The notes under the pieces were generated by a model. It searched no databases. It was not told the origin of the DNA and worked only from the letters and a program-made list of their open reading frames with translations. The translations under genes and the position numbers were made by a program. From the NCBI GenBank assembly GCA_010015655.1, contig ML976733.1, forward strand, positions 136,885-200,884: 64,000 nucleotides of DNA, given 5' to 3'. Below are positions 45,209-55,652 of the stretch, piece after piece. This DNA is from Bimuria novae-zelandiae CBS 107.79 (Eukaryota; Ascomycota; Dothideomycetes; Pleosporales; Didymosphaeriaceae). Numbering within the stretch: the stretch's first letter is position 1; each line of letters opens with the position of its first letter.

Positions 45209-46171
45209 ATGTCCGCTCCTTTCAGACGGCTATTCAGCCCTTCTTTATCATTAGACGCTTTTGCGCAATGCGCCTGTCGTCGCGCACCCAGAGCCGCTCC
45301 TTTTGAGCAGGCGCGATGCTTCAGCAGTTCGCCAGCAACATTTTCCGGTCATTCGTATGATATTCAACCCCCCTTGATACAATTATCGCTAATTTTGTTC
45401 AGAAAATGGGCGACCATCAAACACGACAAAGCCAAAAACGACGCCGGAAAATCCAAACAACGCGCCCTCCTCACCAACGACATCACCCACGCCGTCAAGC
45501 TCAACGGGCCCGACCCAAACATGAACCCGCGCCTCGCCCTCGCTCTGACCACCGCAAAGAAGGCCCAGATCCCAAAAGCCACCATCGAAGCCGCCATAGC
45601 GCGCGGCCAGGGCCTCTCTACATCCGGCGCCGCGCTCGAAAACGTAGTCCTCGAGACAATGCTGCCCGGCTCCGTCGCCGCCGTCATCGAATGCCAGACG
45701 GACAACAAGCTCCGCACGCTGGCGGACCTGCGGCTGATGATTAAAGAGACGGGCGGCACAGTGAGCACAGTGGGGTACATGTTTGAGAAGAAGGGGCGGA
45801 TAATCTTGCAGAAAAAGGACGGCGTCGGCGCGGACGAGGTGCTCGAGCCCGCCATTGAAGCTGGCGCCGAAGATGTACAAGATCTAGACGACGGCCGGGT
45901 GGTCCTGTACACCGATCCGAGCGACACCAAGACGATTGGCGAGACGGTCGCGAAGGCCATGGGGATGGAGATCGCGGAGTCGGAGATAATATACGATCCG
46001 AACGAGGACACGATGGTGCCGTTGGACGATGCGGAGGTGGCCGCCAAGCTCGGCGAGTTCGTCGATGAGGTGCAGGAGGAGAGCGGGATCCAGGGCGTGT
46101 ATTTGAACTGGGCGAAAGGCTCGATATCGGATGAGCTGTGGGACGAGCTGGCGAGCAAGACGGCCATATAA
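45209..46171 (+). CDS. Mitochondrial YebC/TACO1-family translational activator
   Basis: Two exons, 45209-45354 and 45403-46171, separated by a 48-nt intron (GTATGA...TTCAG) whose length is a multiple of three, so the unspliced frame also stays open. Splicing gives SGHSKWATIKHDKAKND, the conserved start of the YebC/PmpR fold, and 304 aa. The first ~50 residues are Arg/Ala/Ser-rich without acids, as in a mitochondrial targeting sequence. TACO1 is needed for translation of COX1 in mammals, and the yeast relative is Dpc29. The conserved blocks AIARGQG, GGTVSTVGYMFEKKG and YDPNEDTMVPLDD are present. The gene diverges from the Laa1-like gene with only 220 bp between the start codons. Confidence 0.93.
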   Translation: MSAPFRRLFSPSLSLDAFAQCACRRAPRAAPFEQARCFSSSPATFSGHSYDIQPPLIQLSLILFRKWATIKHDKAKNDAGKSKQRALLTNDITHAVKLNGPDPNMNPRLALALTTAKKAQIPKATIEAAIARGQGLSTSGAALENVVLETMLPGSVAAVIECQTDNKLRTLADLRLMIKETGGTVSTVGYMFEKKGRIILQKKDGVGADEVLEPAIEAGAEDVQDLDDGRVVLYTDPSDTKTIGETVAKAMGMEIAESEIIYDPNEDTMVPLDDAEVAAKLGEFVDEVQEESGIQGVYLNWAKGSISDELWDELASKTAI

Positions 46172-46425
46172 CGTCTCCCTTCTGTATGTGTATATAGCTG
46201 TACACATACTATACAATATCGTAATATACTGTACAAACCCCATTCGAGCAGCGCATATTTTTCCGCCCAAACGCCTATGCCTTCAGCATGCGACCAGTGG
46301 TGAGATCTCCCAGCAGTTCAATTATTGCCCTTGTCCTTCTCTGAGCGCCTCCGCTCGTGCCTTCACCACGCGCCCAATTCTAACATCCTCCCTTTCCCCA
46401 GCTCCTCCACCCCCTACTTCCTACT

Positions 46426-46745
46426 TCACGACCCCCTCCCTTCCCTAAGCGCCTCCAACCTCTCCCTCTCCTCCCTCAACCTCTTCACCTCCGCATTCCG
46501 CTTCTTCAACCGCTCTAGCTCCGCCTTGATCTCCTCCCGCTCATACGGTATGCGATGCGTCTGCTCGGGTTTAGGCCAGAATTCTGGGACGCTGAATTTT
46601 CCATCGAGGTTCGTGCCGAAGTAGTACATGATGCCGATGGGGAAGAGGATGTACATGCCGAACTGTCGGGGCGTGTTAGCGAGGGTATGAGGGGGAGGGG
46701 AGGGGGTGGACGGACTTTGGCGACTTCGAGGTTGGGGCCGCCCAT
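46426..46745 (-). CDS. PET100: Cytochrome c oxidase assembly protein Pet100
   Basis: Exon 1 (46716-46745, MGGPNLEVAK) and exon 2 (46426-46662) join across a 53-nt intron (donor GTCCGT, acceptor GACAG) to give 88 aa. The joined N-terminus plus FGMYILFPIGIMYYFGTNLD, then EFWPKPEQTHRIPYEREEI and a charged Leu/Arg/Glu-rich helix, is the standard Pet100 layout. It is a small inner-membrane protein with one transmembrane segment needed for assembly of complex IV. The donor is GT but not the usual GTAAGT, which matters for automated gene calling. The TACO1-like neighbour serves the same respiratory complex. Confidence 0.9.
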
Positions 46746-46949
46746 TGTAGGATTTTATGGGAGGGTTAGGTGGTGGTGTGGGGTAGAGGTGGGTGGCGCG
46801 CGGCGGGCGGGTGAGGTTGTATAGTGGAGGTGTGGTTCGATGAGGGTAAAATGCGATGGAGATGGTTCGGTGATGGTTCGGTGGGTCATCGATGTTATCG
46901 ATACGGTTCACAGGCGCGCCGTGGCACCTGAAATGTTGGCGGCAACGCT

Positions 46950-47161
46950 CTAGGTCAAAAGCGCCTCTGGAAATCTGTTGGGAGCTCCAAGGAGGAGAGC
47001 AGTTACATGGGCAATCGCATACCGTCCTAAGCATAGTATGTAGGTAACAAAGCACGAATGACATGCTTACCCACTGCGCCAACCAACCTATCAGGTCCCT
47101 CCAACTCCGCAGCCAGCATTGGACCGAGGCACAGCACTTTGAGTCTCACGGCGGATGTCAT
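46950..47161 (-). CDS. Candidate small protein (55 aa), unknown
   Basis: An ATG at 47161 (MTSAVRLKVLCLGPMLAAEL) opens an exon to 47071, followed by a 44-nt intron (GTAAGC...CTTAG) and an exon 46950-47026 ending TAG. The joined frame is consistent and mildly hydrophobic (GRYAIAHVTALLLGAPN). It would share a ~100-bp divergent promoter with the enoyl-CoA hydratase gene. Support is only the splice grammar and frame agreement. No family is recognised and chance is a real alternative. Confidence 0.3.
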
Positions 47162-47263
47162 GGTCCCCAGATTTCCCCACGCGCACTGCACACCCACTTA
47201 GACACACTTTCTCTACCTTCATAACCTATTTTTATCAAAGGCGCGAGTAGAACAGATCTCATC

Positions 47264-48133
47264 ATGGCAGACCAACCCGTCCTCGTCGAATACAAAGACA
47301 ACGGCGTCGCCATTATCACGCTGAACCAGCCCAAGAAGCTCAATGCGCTCAACCAAGATGGATACTTTCAACTAGCAGTAGCGCTCAGAGAGATCGCCGA
47401 GCGCGAAGACATATACATCACCGTGCTCACAGGCAAAGGGCGGTTCTTCTCCGCGTATGTCCGACCTTCCGTCCCAAGCACATGTCGATAGTAACGCGCC
47501 CACAGCGGCGCCGACGTCTCGATCGGCGGGCAGACCTCAAGCGAAGAGTCAGAGCGCAAACTCTGGCTCAAGAACTTCGTCGCCAACAACCTGCACATCA
47601 CGCACGCCTTCTACACGCATCCCAAGATCCTCGTCACCGCGCTGAACGGCCCGGTAGTCGGGCTCTCAGCTGCGCTAATCGCGTTTTCGGATTTCATATA
47701 TGCGGCGCCGCACGCCTTCCTTCTTACGCCGTTCTCGTCGCTTGGGCTCGTCGCGGAGGGTAATGCTAGCGTGGGCTTCGTGCGGCGGCTGAGCATCAGC
47801 AAGGCGAACGAGGCGCTGATCATGAGCAAGAGGATTGGGATAGAAGATCTCGTGCAGACGGGGTTCGTAAATAAGATCATCGACGTGGGTGGGAAGGACA
47901 AGAGCGACGAGCTTCTCGGGGAGGTGCTGAAGGAGGTCGATGAGAGGCTGGGCGCGCATCTGAACCGCGAAAGTGTGATGAAGATCAAGGCGCTGATTCG
48001 GAAGCCGGATATTGAGACGCTGGATCGGCAGGGAGTAGTGGAGGTGTTCGAGGGGTTGGATCGGTTCTTGAAGGGTGTGCCGCAGCAGGAGTTTATGAAG
48101 ATTGCGAGTGGGGAGAAGAAACATAAGCTATAG
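47264..48133 (+). CDS. Enoyl-CoA hydratase/isomerase (crotonase fold), Eci1-like
   Basis: Two exons (47264-47454, 47506-48133) around a 51-nt intron (GTATGT...CACAG) give 272 aa. The crotonase fold is marked by the first oxyanion segment GRFFSAGADVSIGG and the second NGPVVGLSAALIAFSDFIYAA. The segment FLLTPFSSLGLVAEGNAS, with a Glu in the position used by peroxisomal Delta3,Delta2-enoyl-CoA isomerases, favours the Eci1/PECI group that handles double bonds during beta-oxidation of unsaturated fatty acids. The C-terminal tripeptide is HKL, a weak match to the peroxisomal PTS1 signal. Isomerase versus hydratase activity cannot be settled here. Confidence 0.88.
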
Positions 48134-48179
48134 ATGGCATTAATGTAACGCTGTGCGAGAAGGGAATTGGGTATATTGT

Positions 48180-49383
48180 CTATGCAAGAGATACTCCGCC
48201 TTTGGTGGTGAGAAGTTCTCCGCCCATGGGCTCGTCTCTGCCAAGCGCGGGCTTGCCTGTCGACGGCGAGTTATCCGGTACGTCTGGCGGAGTTTCTCTC
48301 TCTTCTTTCTTCCTATGTTCTTGCGACTGGTGGTTGGCGTAACTCATGTACCGTAGGAGCGTGAAAAGTATGAAGGCGGATATGCCAATCGCAATGGCGG
48401 CTCTCCGTGTGAGGATCCATCTCAACCCTTCGACTTCGCTACGTGCATCGGAATTGAGCTCGACGGTGATCTTGTAGCCCAGGCGTTGGATCTACGCACG
48501 TATTAGCTGTGTAATTCGTCCTCACGTTCATAAGCCTTACCTGAGCCTCCATGTGCCTCTGTTCATTCCGCACCGCCATTTTCCGATCGTCAAATAAACC
48601 CCTCAGCTCATCCTTCAGATGGCTCGTCTCCTGGCCCATCCGCTGACTTAAGATGTCCACCTCGTGCTGCAATTGGTTCCTCTCGCTTCTCATCCTCTCC
48701 ACCTCCGTCTTCCTCGTGTTCCCGACTTCGGTCCTCAGCTCGCTACAAGCCGCGCGGAACAGATATGTCTCGTTCTCCACATTCGACTTGCTGACCAGCC
48801 CTTCGCGCGCCAGCTCCATATTATCCGTCAGTATGCCGCGCACCGCCTTCATGATCGTGGTAGACTGTTCTTCCGAGAAGCCCGAATTGGTGAGGTCCTT
48901 GACCAGACTGTACGTATCGAAGTGGTGCAAATAACGCGGTGTTTTGAGGTGAGGAGGTTTGCGCTCTTCCTCCTCCTGCGGAGAAGGCATGTGCAGTATC
49001 GTCTCTATCGGCTTCGCGTCGGGCGCTTTCGGCGGGTCAGGAGGCGGTACAGAAGCTGCCGCATCTGGCGTTTCCGCCTCTACGCGCTTCGTTTCCTTGG
49101 GAGGTATCGTTGACGGAGGTGGTTCGTTCTCTTCTTCCTCTACCGGCTCCGGCTGTGCTTTCGCATCCTTCTCACCACCTCTTGCCTGTTCTTGACCTCG
49201 CAGGTGTAGCGCAGGCTCATGCGCTGTGCCATAGCGCTGCGCAATGGATTCTTCGCGGGCGCCTGTCGTCGCAACAAAACGTCGGACTGTCGTGCGGCGC
49301 CTTATATTCGATGGCCGGGCTCGGGGCGCTTGGAGCGGCTTGAACAGCATAGGCCATAGAAAAGGTAATCGCGGGGCCGCCAT
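48180..49383 (-). CDS. Mitochondrial coiled-coil membrane protein, Fmp32/MCUR1 (DUF1640) family
   Basis: Exons 48541-49383 and 48180-48491 with a 49-nt intron (GTAAGG...CGTAG) encode 384 aa. An Arg-rich N-terminus fits a mitochondrial presequence. A Pro/Glu-rich low-complexity linker follows, then the conserved block HFDTYSLVKDLTNSGFSEEQ and a long coiled coil (RTEVGNTRKTEVERMRSERN...). One transmembrane helix lies near the C-terminus (AAIAIGISAFILFTLLRYM). This is the CCDC90/MCUR1 architecture. Yeast Fmp32 is linked to cytochrome c oxidase and the mammalian relatives to mitochondrial calcium uptake. It is the third gene here tied to mitochondrial function. Confidence 0.85.
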
Positions 49384-49866
49384 GTTGAATGATGTTCAAA
49401 GTTGTGTGCTCCCGCCGATTCGGAAATCTAGAAAGCATCAAGCTCCGATTCAAGCCGAGGCAAGTTGAGTCAGCTCCTCTAGGCCCGTTGAAACATCGTG
49501 TTTGTGAACCTAACCCCAAAACGCACAAGTGCGAAGTCAGTTAAGACGACACTCGTGAAAGACCTGGAGAACTTACTTCTCTACTACTCAGGGTTCCGTA
49601 TCCATAATCTTAAGCACGTTCACCAGGACATATGCCTCCAGAACGAGTAAATTTAGATCGTCATTACTGCGAAAGCACCCAAGATAACGAGAAAAACAGT
49701 CTTCACAAGATCTTCACTGAACAAATCGAAATGGTTTGAAAAATCCAACAGAGACATAAGAACATAGGATGCGAAAAAAGCCGGTGGAAAACAGTCACGA
49801 GTAAGAGAGTACTACGCTGTAAATGCAACTCAATATCACTTCCAAAAATCACAAGAAAGACCTATA
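49384..49866. other. Intergenic promoter side of the Fmp32-like gene
   Basis: GC-normal to slightly A-rich DNA with no ORF. It ends abruptly at the TA (49865-49866) that starts the next pogo relic. Confidence 0.4.
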
Positions 49867-51308
49867 ACGTATTCCACATGCGAGCTGCGCACCCTGGCGA
49901 GCTGCGCGCTTTTGCCAAGCCCATACTAACTTACAATTAACATATAATAGCTTAATAAAATAATAGTTAATCTACTTCGCAAGAAGTAAATATATAGCTT
50001 ATTTTATAATTTATTTTTAATAATTAAATTTATTTAGTCTAATGCGGTGCTGCTACGTATAATATACCTAAGTTTACGCTATATAATAAATGCTCTAGTA
50101 TCCTTTTATATACTAAAATATAATTAAACTTAATAAAACTTATAAAATTAAAGGAGGAGATAATTATCTAGTATATCTTAAATTTTACTAAGTAAGGATA
50201 CCTTATAATTCTTATATAAGTTTAAAATATAATAAAAACTTTACTTACTACATGTACCTAAGGCTAAGTTAATAAAAACTAATTATTAAGCTTTATTAAG
50301 CGTATATTTAAGCTTATAATAAGGTTTAATTATAAGTTAAACTGCTTACGAATACTATATAAGGATCCTACTATTATATTAAACTAGTTTTAATATATAT
50401 AAAATATAAAGGCAAAGTACAGTATACAGGATAAGAATATATAAAATTTTAATAAGCTAGAAGGTTATTACTACCTTTAAAAAGTATACAAGGCTAAAAT
50501 GAGTATAAAAAGGTAATAAAGAGTAAATATTAATAATACTGTCCGTACGCAGTACGGGCAGCTACCTAATGCGATGTCTTAAGACAGGTGACAATGGTTA
50601 TGTAATACCGCACAGGCAAAGGCACAGACCATAGTCACCGTGCGCGAGCATCAATCCTTATAACCCCCTTTCCTCCGTACGTAGAATAGACAGACAAGAC
50701 TTGAATACCAGACCCTTTTCTCACCCGTACCATCGTACAACTATCTAGCCCTATCATATCGCGATATGCTTGGCTTAGTATAGCCCATTCAACAAATACT
50801 AAATATTAGTAGCGCGAGATAAAAGATCCTACTTTTTATTATTTTTTAAGTAAAAATATATCTTGCTAGCTAGCATACTAAGGATAATTTACCTTCCGAA
50901 TAAAAATTATAGTCTTTAAAAATAGCTAAATAATAAAGAAGCTTAAAGTTATGTAAATTAAGTACTTTAACGTGTATATAAAGCGCTATATATAGGGTAT
51001 ATATAGGCTACTTATTATGAATAGCTACGAGAGCTATAGCTTTATTACTTTTAAGTATTATTATAAAAATAATAAAATTATTTATTTTTAATACTGCTAC
51101 ACTTATCGTATATCCTATAGCTACTAAATATAAGTTATTTTTTTTACTACTAAAGAAGGCATACTTGCGCTAAGTTAAGTAGTTAATATAAAATTATATT
51201 AATTATATTATTAAAACTAAGTTTTTACCTACGTTTAATAACTCGTTTAACGCGTTAATTAATAAAAAATACATTAAAAAACTTTTATAGCGCTAGATTA
51301 GTGCCTTT
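49867..51308 (+). mobile_element. Third pogo/Fot1-type relic, 3'-truncated, RIP-degraded
   Basis: After TA at 49865-49866 the element starts ACGTATTCCACATGCGAGCT, with the subterminal motif GCGAGCTGCGC twice, an organisation parallel to the 26121-27989 family but with different sequence. The plus-strand frame still shows transposase landmarks: KLKEEIII, FNYKLNCLRILYKDPT and YSIQDKNIYNFN before a break at about 50465. Later, after the solo LTR, comes text aligning to the C-terminal catalytic half. No right TIR is found; host-like sequence resumes at about 51309. A segment just upstream of the LTR seems to be missing. Confidence 0.7.
50540..50794. repeat. Solo LTR (255 bp) inside the pogo relic, not RIP-altered
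   Basis: The sequence starts TGTCCGTACGCAGTACGGGC and ends CCCATTCAACA, flanked by AATAC on both sides (50535-50539, 50795-50799). It has normal base composition in a TA-rich host element, so it arrived after most RIP damage or was too short to be a target. It shows no obvious similarity to the solo LTR at 28165-28416, so two LTR families have been recently mobile. Confidence 0.78.
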
Positions 51309-51459
51309 TTTGTCAGGAGCATTCCCAACCAGGCCCTAAGAAAGCCCCTTTGGAGATTCCCTGAATCGTCTTCGGGTTACCTCTGGACCGACCCTGGGCC
51401 AGGTCACATGATGGAGTATATATATGCTTCTATATCTCCTTACCGCATGTCCGTTTCCT

Positions 51460-52062
51460 TTGGCCGTTTTTAGACCCCAAGTTCAACCGGACATGATTTC
51501 GTCCTTTGTAATTTTTTCGTCCCACCAAAACCACATAGCTGCTTTAGCTTTGCGGTTTTTGGACACCTCGTCCAGCAGTACATGCACTTGCTCTATGATG
51601 TATTTTTAGACCCCCAGAGGCGCAACACATAGGTCGACACGTGACCAGTTTTTAGTCGACCGCCCCAGCGCCGTTCTGTGAAGACGAGGAAATTGTCCAG
51701 GAGGTTGGGTGTTTATATCCATGTCACCTGATCGAAAGAGGACGGGATGGTGCTTCCATTGATGGTGAAGTTCCCCATCATCAACCTTGAGAGCAAATAC
51801 ATTTGGAAACCTGCATGCGTGCTTCACGCTCGTGGATTCAGAAAGGCCAGGCTCGGCTAACATGTAGCCGTGTGTTAGAAGGTTTTAGAGACAACGACGA
51901 GGCACGCATGGCATTCTGCGAGTCCTGTTTTAGTGCGGCAATTCTACGCAGGATTGTGTAGGAGGAAAGAGTCTTGAGGATACAGTGGGGTTTATATAGG
52001 TTTTTGCGGGGGACGGGCAGGATTTTGGTATTTGGCTGAGTGGTGGTGCGCGTCATCACGGT
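51460..52062 (-). repeat. Two minus-strand copies of the dyad-TATA-TCTAAAA unit
   Basis: Read on the minus strand, unit 1 has the dyad site at 52043-52061 (GTGATGACGCGCACCAC), TATA at about 51988-51998 (TATATAAACCCC), a CACTAAAAC box at about 51928-51936 and CTCTAAAACC at about 51881-51889. Unit 2 has the dyad at 51761-51785, GGATATAAAC at 51711-51720, a GACTAAAAA box at about 51648-51657, GGTCTAAAAA at about 51602-51611 and TCCAAAAACC at about 51553-51562. A further GGTCTAAAAA lies at about 51467-51476. Spacings (about 41-45, about 60, about 45, about 45) equal those of the plus-strand array at 55.7-61.5 kb. No coding frame is conserved. Confidence 0.75.
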
Positions 52063-52331
52063 GGAAGCACTCACGGCAATAGAGTGTAGTCTTTGTAGAA
52101 ATACCAGAGAGTTTCGGAAGCGGTAAGATCTGTATAAGAGGATTTGAGGTGCGGTGGGATGTGTGATGGATTAGTTTGACTTGTCCTCTATTGTTGAAGT
52201 ATCCGTGCCCGTATCCGTATCCATCTAGATCCATTGTAAAACGCCTTCCTGATATGCCGTGATGCTGGTATAACCCTCCCATCTCCCTTCGTGTTCCCTA
52301 CTTGTAGAGCTTTCATCGCCGCCAGCGACCC

Positions 52332-53081
52332 CTACTGCTGCTCCCACTCCAACCCAAACCTCCCCTCCGCACAACGATACTCCCTCAAACACCTCAACAC
52401 CTCCTCCGCACTCAACGCCTCGACCACAATCCCCGCATTCGTCGGCCCGATAAATCCGGCAGACACCGCGTTCTTCACCCAATCCAACAACCCTGTCCAA
52501 TACCCATCTACATTGTACACTACCACCGGCATGTCGTGGATACCCAGCTGGTTCCACGTTGTGACTTCCATGAGTTCTTCGAGGGTGCCATACCCGCCGG
52601 ATAAAGCGACGAAGCCCCCGCCCGGCCCACCAGAGAGAACTTCGCGCGCCATGAGGGACTTGCGTTCGTGCATGGAGGCGACGATTGTGGTGCGGCCGTA
52701 GATGGAGGCGTCGATTTTGTGGGCGGTGGGGTCGTTGGGGTCACTGTGTCGCCATCATGTAGGTATTACTCGCCTTGGTACAGGTGGTGGTGACACTGGG
52801 AGGAGGGGTTGAACGTACTGGTTCTGCTCGTACTTGACGAGCGGTTGCGGTATGATGCCGTGCACCGAGTCAGGCCCGGATAAGGAGACGAGGGTGCGGG
52901 CTACCTCGCCCATGAGCCCGACGGTGCCGCCGCCGTAGACGAGGTTGATATTTGCGGCGTGTAGGGCGTGCGCGAGGGATCGGGCGGCAGCTAGGTGGGC
53001 AGGTGAGGTTCCGCTGGAGGCGCCGCAGAAGACGCATACGACGGGTTGGCGGGTAGCTTGGGCCTCTGATGGGTTCGTCAT
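52332..53081 (-). CDS. LOG-family protein (cytokinin riboside 5'-monophosphate phosphoribohydrolase-like)
   Basis: Exons 52819-53081 and 52332-52743, with a 75-nt intron (GTACGT...ACACAG), encode 224 aa. A Rossmann-like start (VVCVFCGASSGTSPAH, then NLVYGGGTVGLMGEVA) is followed by the LOG signature region with SMHERKSLMA and GGFVALSGGYGTLEELMEV. The latter normally reads PGGxGTxx(E); here the first residue is Ser. LOG enzymes hydrolyse nucleoside 5'-monophosphates to a free base plus ribose 5-phosphate, and in plants and some fungi they activate cytokinins. Many fungal members are of unknown substrate. The gene diverges from the CLPTM1-like gene. Confidence 0.88.
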
Positions 53082-53545
53082 TTTGGAAACACTGCTCGGG
53101 GCTGGAGGGGTCAGTTCAATTTGGGTGTGGAGTAGGAAGTATGCTCGTCGTGGCGGAGGATATAGCGGGGATGGCGGGGTATCGTCACGACTTAAGGAAA
53201 GAAGAATGATGGAAGAGTGGGATGGGATTGAAGGATCTATTTCTTATAGCGTAAATGCAAGGTCATATGCACTCATTGAGTCACCGAACAGAGCACACAG
53301 AAATCAACATCAACGCGCTGACGCAGGGAAAGCATCGCGTGGCGCGAATCGCTGGACGCGAAGCTCGCATGTCGCGCAGCGGTGCTAACGTTATACGGTT
53401 TCCCCCCGGTCCTTGGCGGCTTCCATCCATGACACAAGCGTTAAGCCGCGGCCGCAGAGGAAAACCGCCCTGACCTCGAACCGGCCAATCTAACTGCCTT
53501 ACTTCCTTACGCACGGCAAGTTTTATAGGAAGAAACGGAACAGTC
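53082..53545. promoter_or_regulatory. Divergent promoter region, LOG-like / CLPTM1-like genes
   Basis: 464 bp separate the two start codons. No TATA box like the GTATATAAACC of the flanking arrays and no copy of the GATGATGCGCATCATC-type dyad is visible, so the array control element does not appear to drive these two genes. Confidence 0.5.
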
Positions 53546-55652
53546 ATGCCTGAGCAACGTCGCCAGGAGGAGCAGCAGGGCGCTGGTGGGGTATGTGTGC
53601 TTTCCGCGGCCGCTGTGGGATCAGAAAGATGTACTGACGCATACGGCTGCAGATTGTGAAGACGCTGGTTCAGAGCGTGGGCATCTTCCTGCTCATCCAG
53701 TTCGCTTCGAAGCAGTTTTTCGGTCAGGCACCCGCGACAGGAGGTGCATCCGACCCCGCGAAGAGCGGTGCCGTCGTCCCCAACACGAAGGTTTCCATCC
53801 CAGCTTTTGAGAACCGCCCCAGCCAGTTCAACGATGGCGCAATCCGCAGTGCTATCCCCCAAAACATTGCGCCCATGTGGCCCGTCGGCACCGAGGTCGA
53901 CATCTCCATGTACATCTCGCCGTCGGTGGTGATGCCCCCGCTCAAGCAGCTGCCCAAGGACACGTTGTTGATCGACGAAAAGGGCTTCAAATTTGGCGAC
54001 TGGAAGGAGAACAGGGTGGTGGAGACCGAGTTCAAGGTGCCCGCCGAGGTCCAGCGCAATGCTACGCTCTTTGCGCACTTTTATGTTGGACAGAGCGGCA
54101 GTGTGCTTGATCCCACGCAGCCGGGCTACGACAGGACGAAGGCGTACCACATGATTCGCCCGCTCACGCAGTATCAATCCAAGAAGAAGATTTCCAAGAC
54201 GAGAAACTTGCTGTCCGACTTGCCCGATACAGTGCAGAGCGAGGAGGAGAAGAAGGGGCCCAAGGTCATGGGGAACTATTACCACTCGAACTTCTCCATT
54301 AGCATGATTCCGGACTCGGGCGTGGTTAACTTTCCGTCGATACATCCTGGTGTGAGGGAGTTCTTCCAGTTGGATCAGACGGGCTCAAGGGATGCTACGG
54401 GGCAGAATGGGTGGTACTATCCCGTGCTGTTCACGAACACGTTCTGGCAGCTGAAGAAAGATATGATTGAGCTTAACGACACGGTGCGTCTTGTATTTGC
54501 GATATTTGTCTTGGGCAAACGCTGATTATATGACAGGTCACAACCCTCCCGCTTAATGTCAAAATCAACAACCTCTCCAACTGGAAATTCAACATCTACG
54601 CCTCCATGGAAGCAAACATCCGCTCGAACCAAGCTGCGGCAGCAAACGGCCAGGCCATCGCCGGCGGAGGCGACGGCACCGAAATGGAAATGTTCAAAGA
54701 GATCCTCATCGACAGCAACTCGTACCTGCTCGCCATCACGGCCGTCGTCTCCGTCCTGCACATGATCTTCGAGATGCTCGCCTTCAAAAACGACGTGCAG
54801 CACTGGCGCAAGAAAAAGGACAACGTCGGCACCTCTGTCCGCACCATCCTCGCAAACGTCTTCATGCAGTCCATCATCTTCCTCTACCTTATCGACAACA
54901 ACGAAAACACGTCTTGGATGATCCTCTTTGGCCAGGGCATGGGCATCGCCATCGAAGCCTGGAAGATCACAAAGAGCGTGAACGTGCGCGTGCGCCCCGC
55001 CCCCGCGGGGTCTTGGCTGCCCTACACCGTCGTGTTTGAGGACAAACACGTGCTGTCTGAGACGGAAAAGAAGACGGAGGAGTACGACGAGATTGCATTC
55101 AAGTATCTGACTTGGGTCGCCATCCCCCTCCTCGCCGCGTACGCCGTTTACTCTCTCATCTACGACACACACAAGAGCTGGTACTCTTTCATCATCACTA
55201 CGCTCGTCGGATCAGTCTACGCGTACGGCTTCCTCATGATGGTGCCGTCGCTGTACATCAATTACCGCCTTAAATCCGTGGCCCATATGCCCGGGCGCGC
55301 TATGACGTACAAATTCCTGAACACGTTCATCGACGACCTTTTTGCGTTTACGATTAAAATGCCGACGCTGCATAGGTTGGCGACGCTGAGGGATGATGTT
55401 ATTTTCTTTGTGTATTTGTATCAGACGTGGGTATATAAGGTAGATTACTCGCGTGTGAACGAATTCGGTCAGGGCGGGGATGAAGAAGAGGAGGAGGAGA
55501 AGAAGGCGAATCAGCCGTTGAAGGCTCCGACGGGTGGGGAGAGGGGGTTGAAGGTCCCGGATCAAGAGAAGGTAGCAAAGGTTGAGGCAGAGAAGGAGAA
55601 GGCGACTGCGACGGGCAGCGCGAAGAAGGGCGAGGGGAGGAAGAGGAAGTAA
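53546..55652 (+). CDS. CLPTM1-family (cleft lip and palate transmembrane 1) protein
   Basis: Three exons, 53546-53590, 53653-54483 and 54537-55652, with introns of 62 and 53 nt, give 663 aa. A first membrane anchor (IVKTLVQSVGIFLLIQFASK) is followed by a large luminal domain. Then come about five transmembrane segments (SYLLAITAVVSVLHMIFEML onward, VAIPLLAAYAVYSLIY, LVGSVYAYGFLMMVPSLYIN) and the conserved block AMTYKFLNTFIDDLFAF plus VIFFVYLYQTWVYKVD. This is diagnostic for CLPTM1. Animal CLPTM1 acts in the ER/Golgi on receptor trafficking, and CLPTM1L is a lipid scramblase for GPI biosynthesis. The C-terminus is a long Lys/Glu-rich tail ending GRKRK. Confidence 0.93.

Noticed and set aside
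45364..46270. Minus-strand ORF of 290 codons over the TACO1-like gene
   Set aside because: Antisense shadow in GC-rich coding DNA. The plus-strand protein is an unambiguous YebC-family member.
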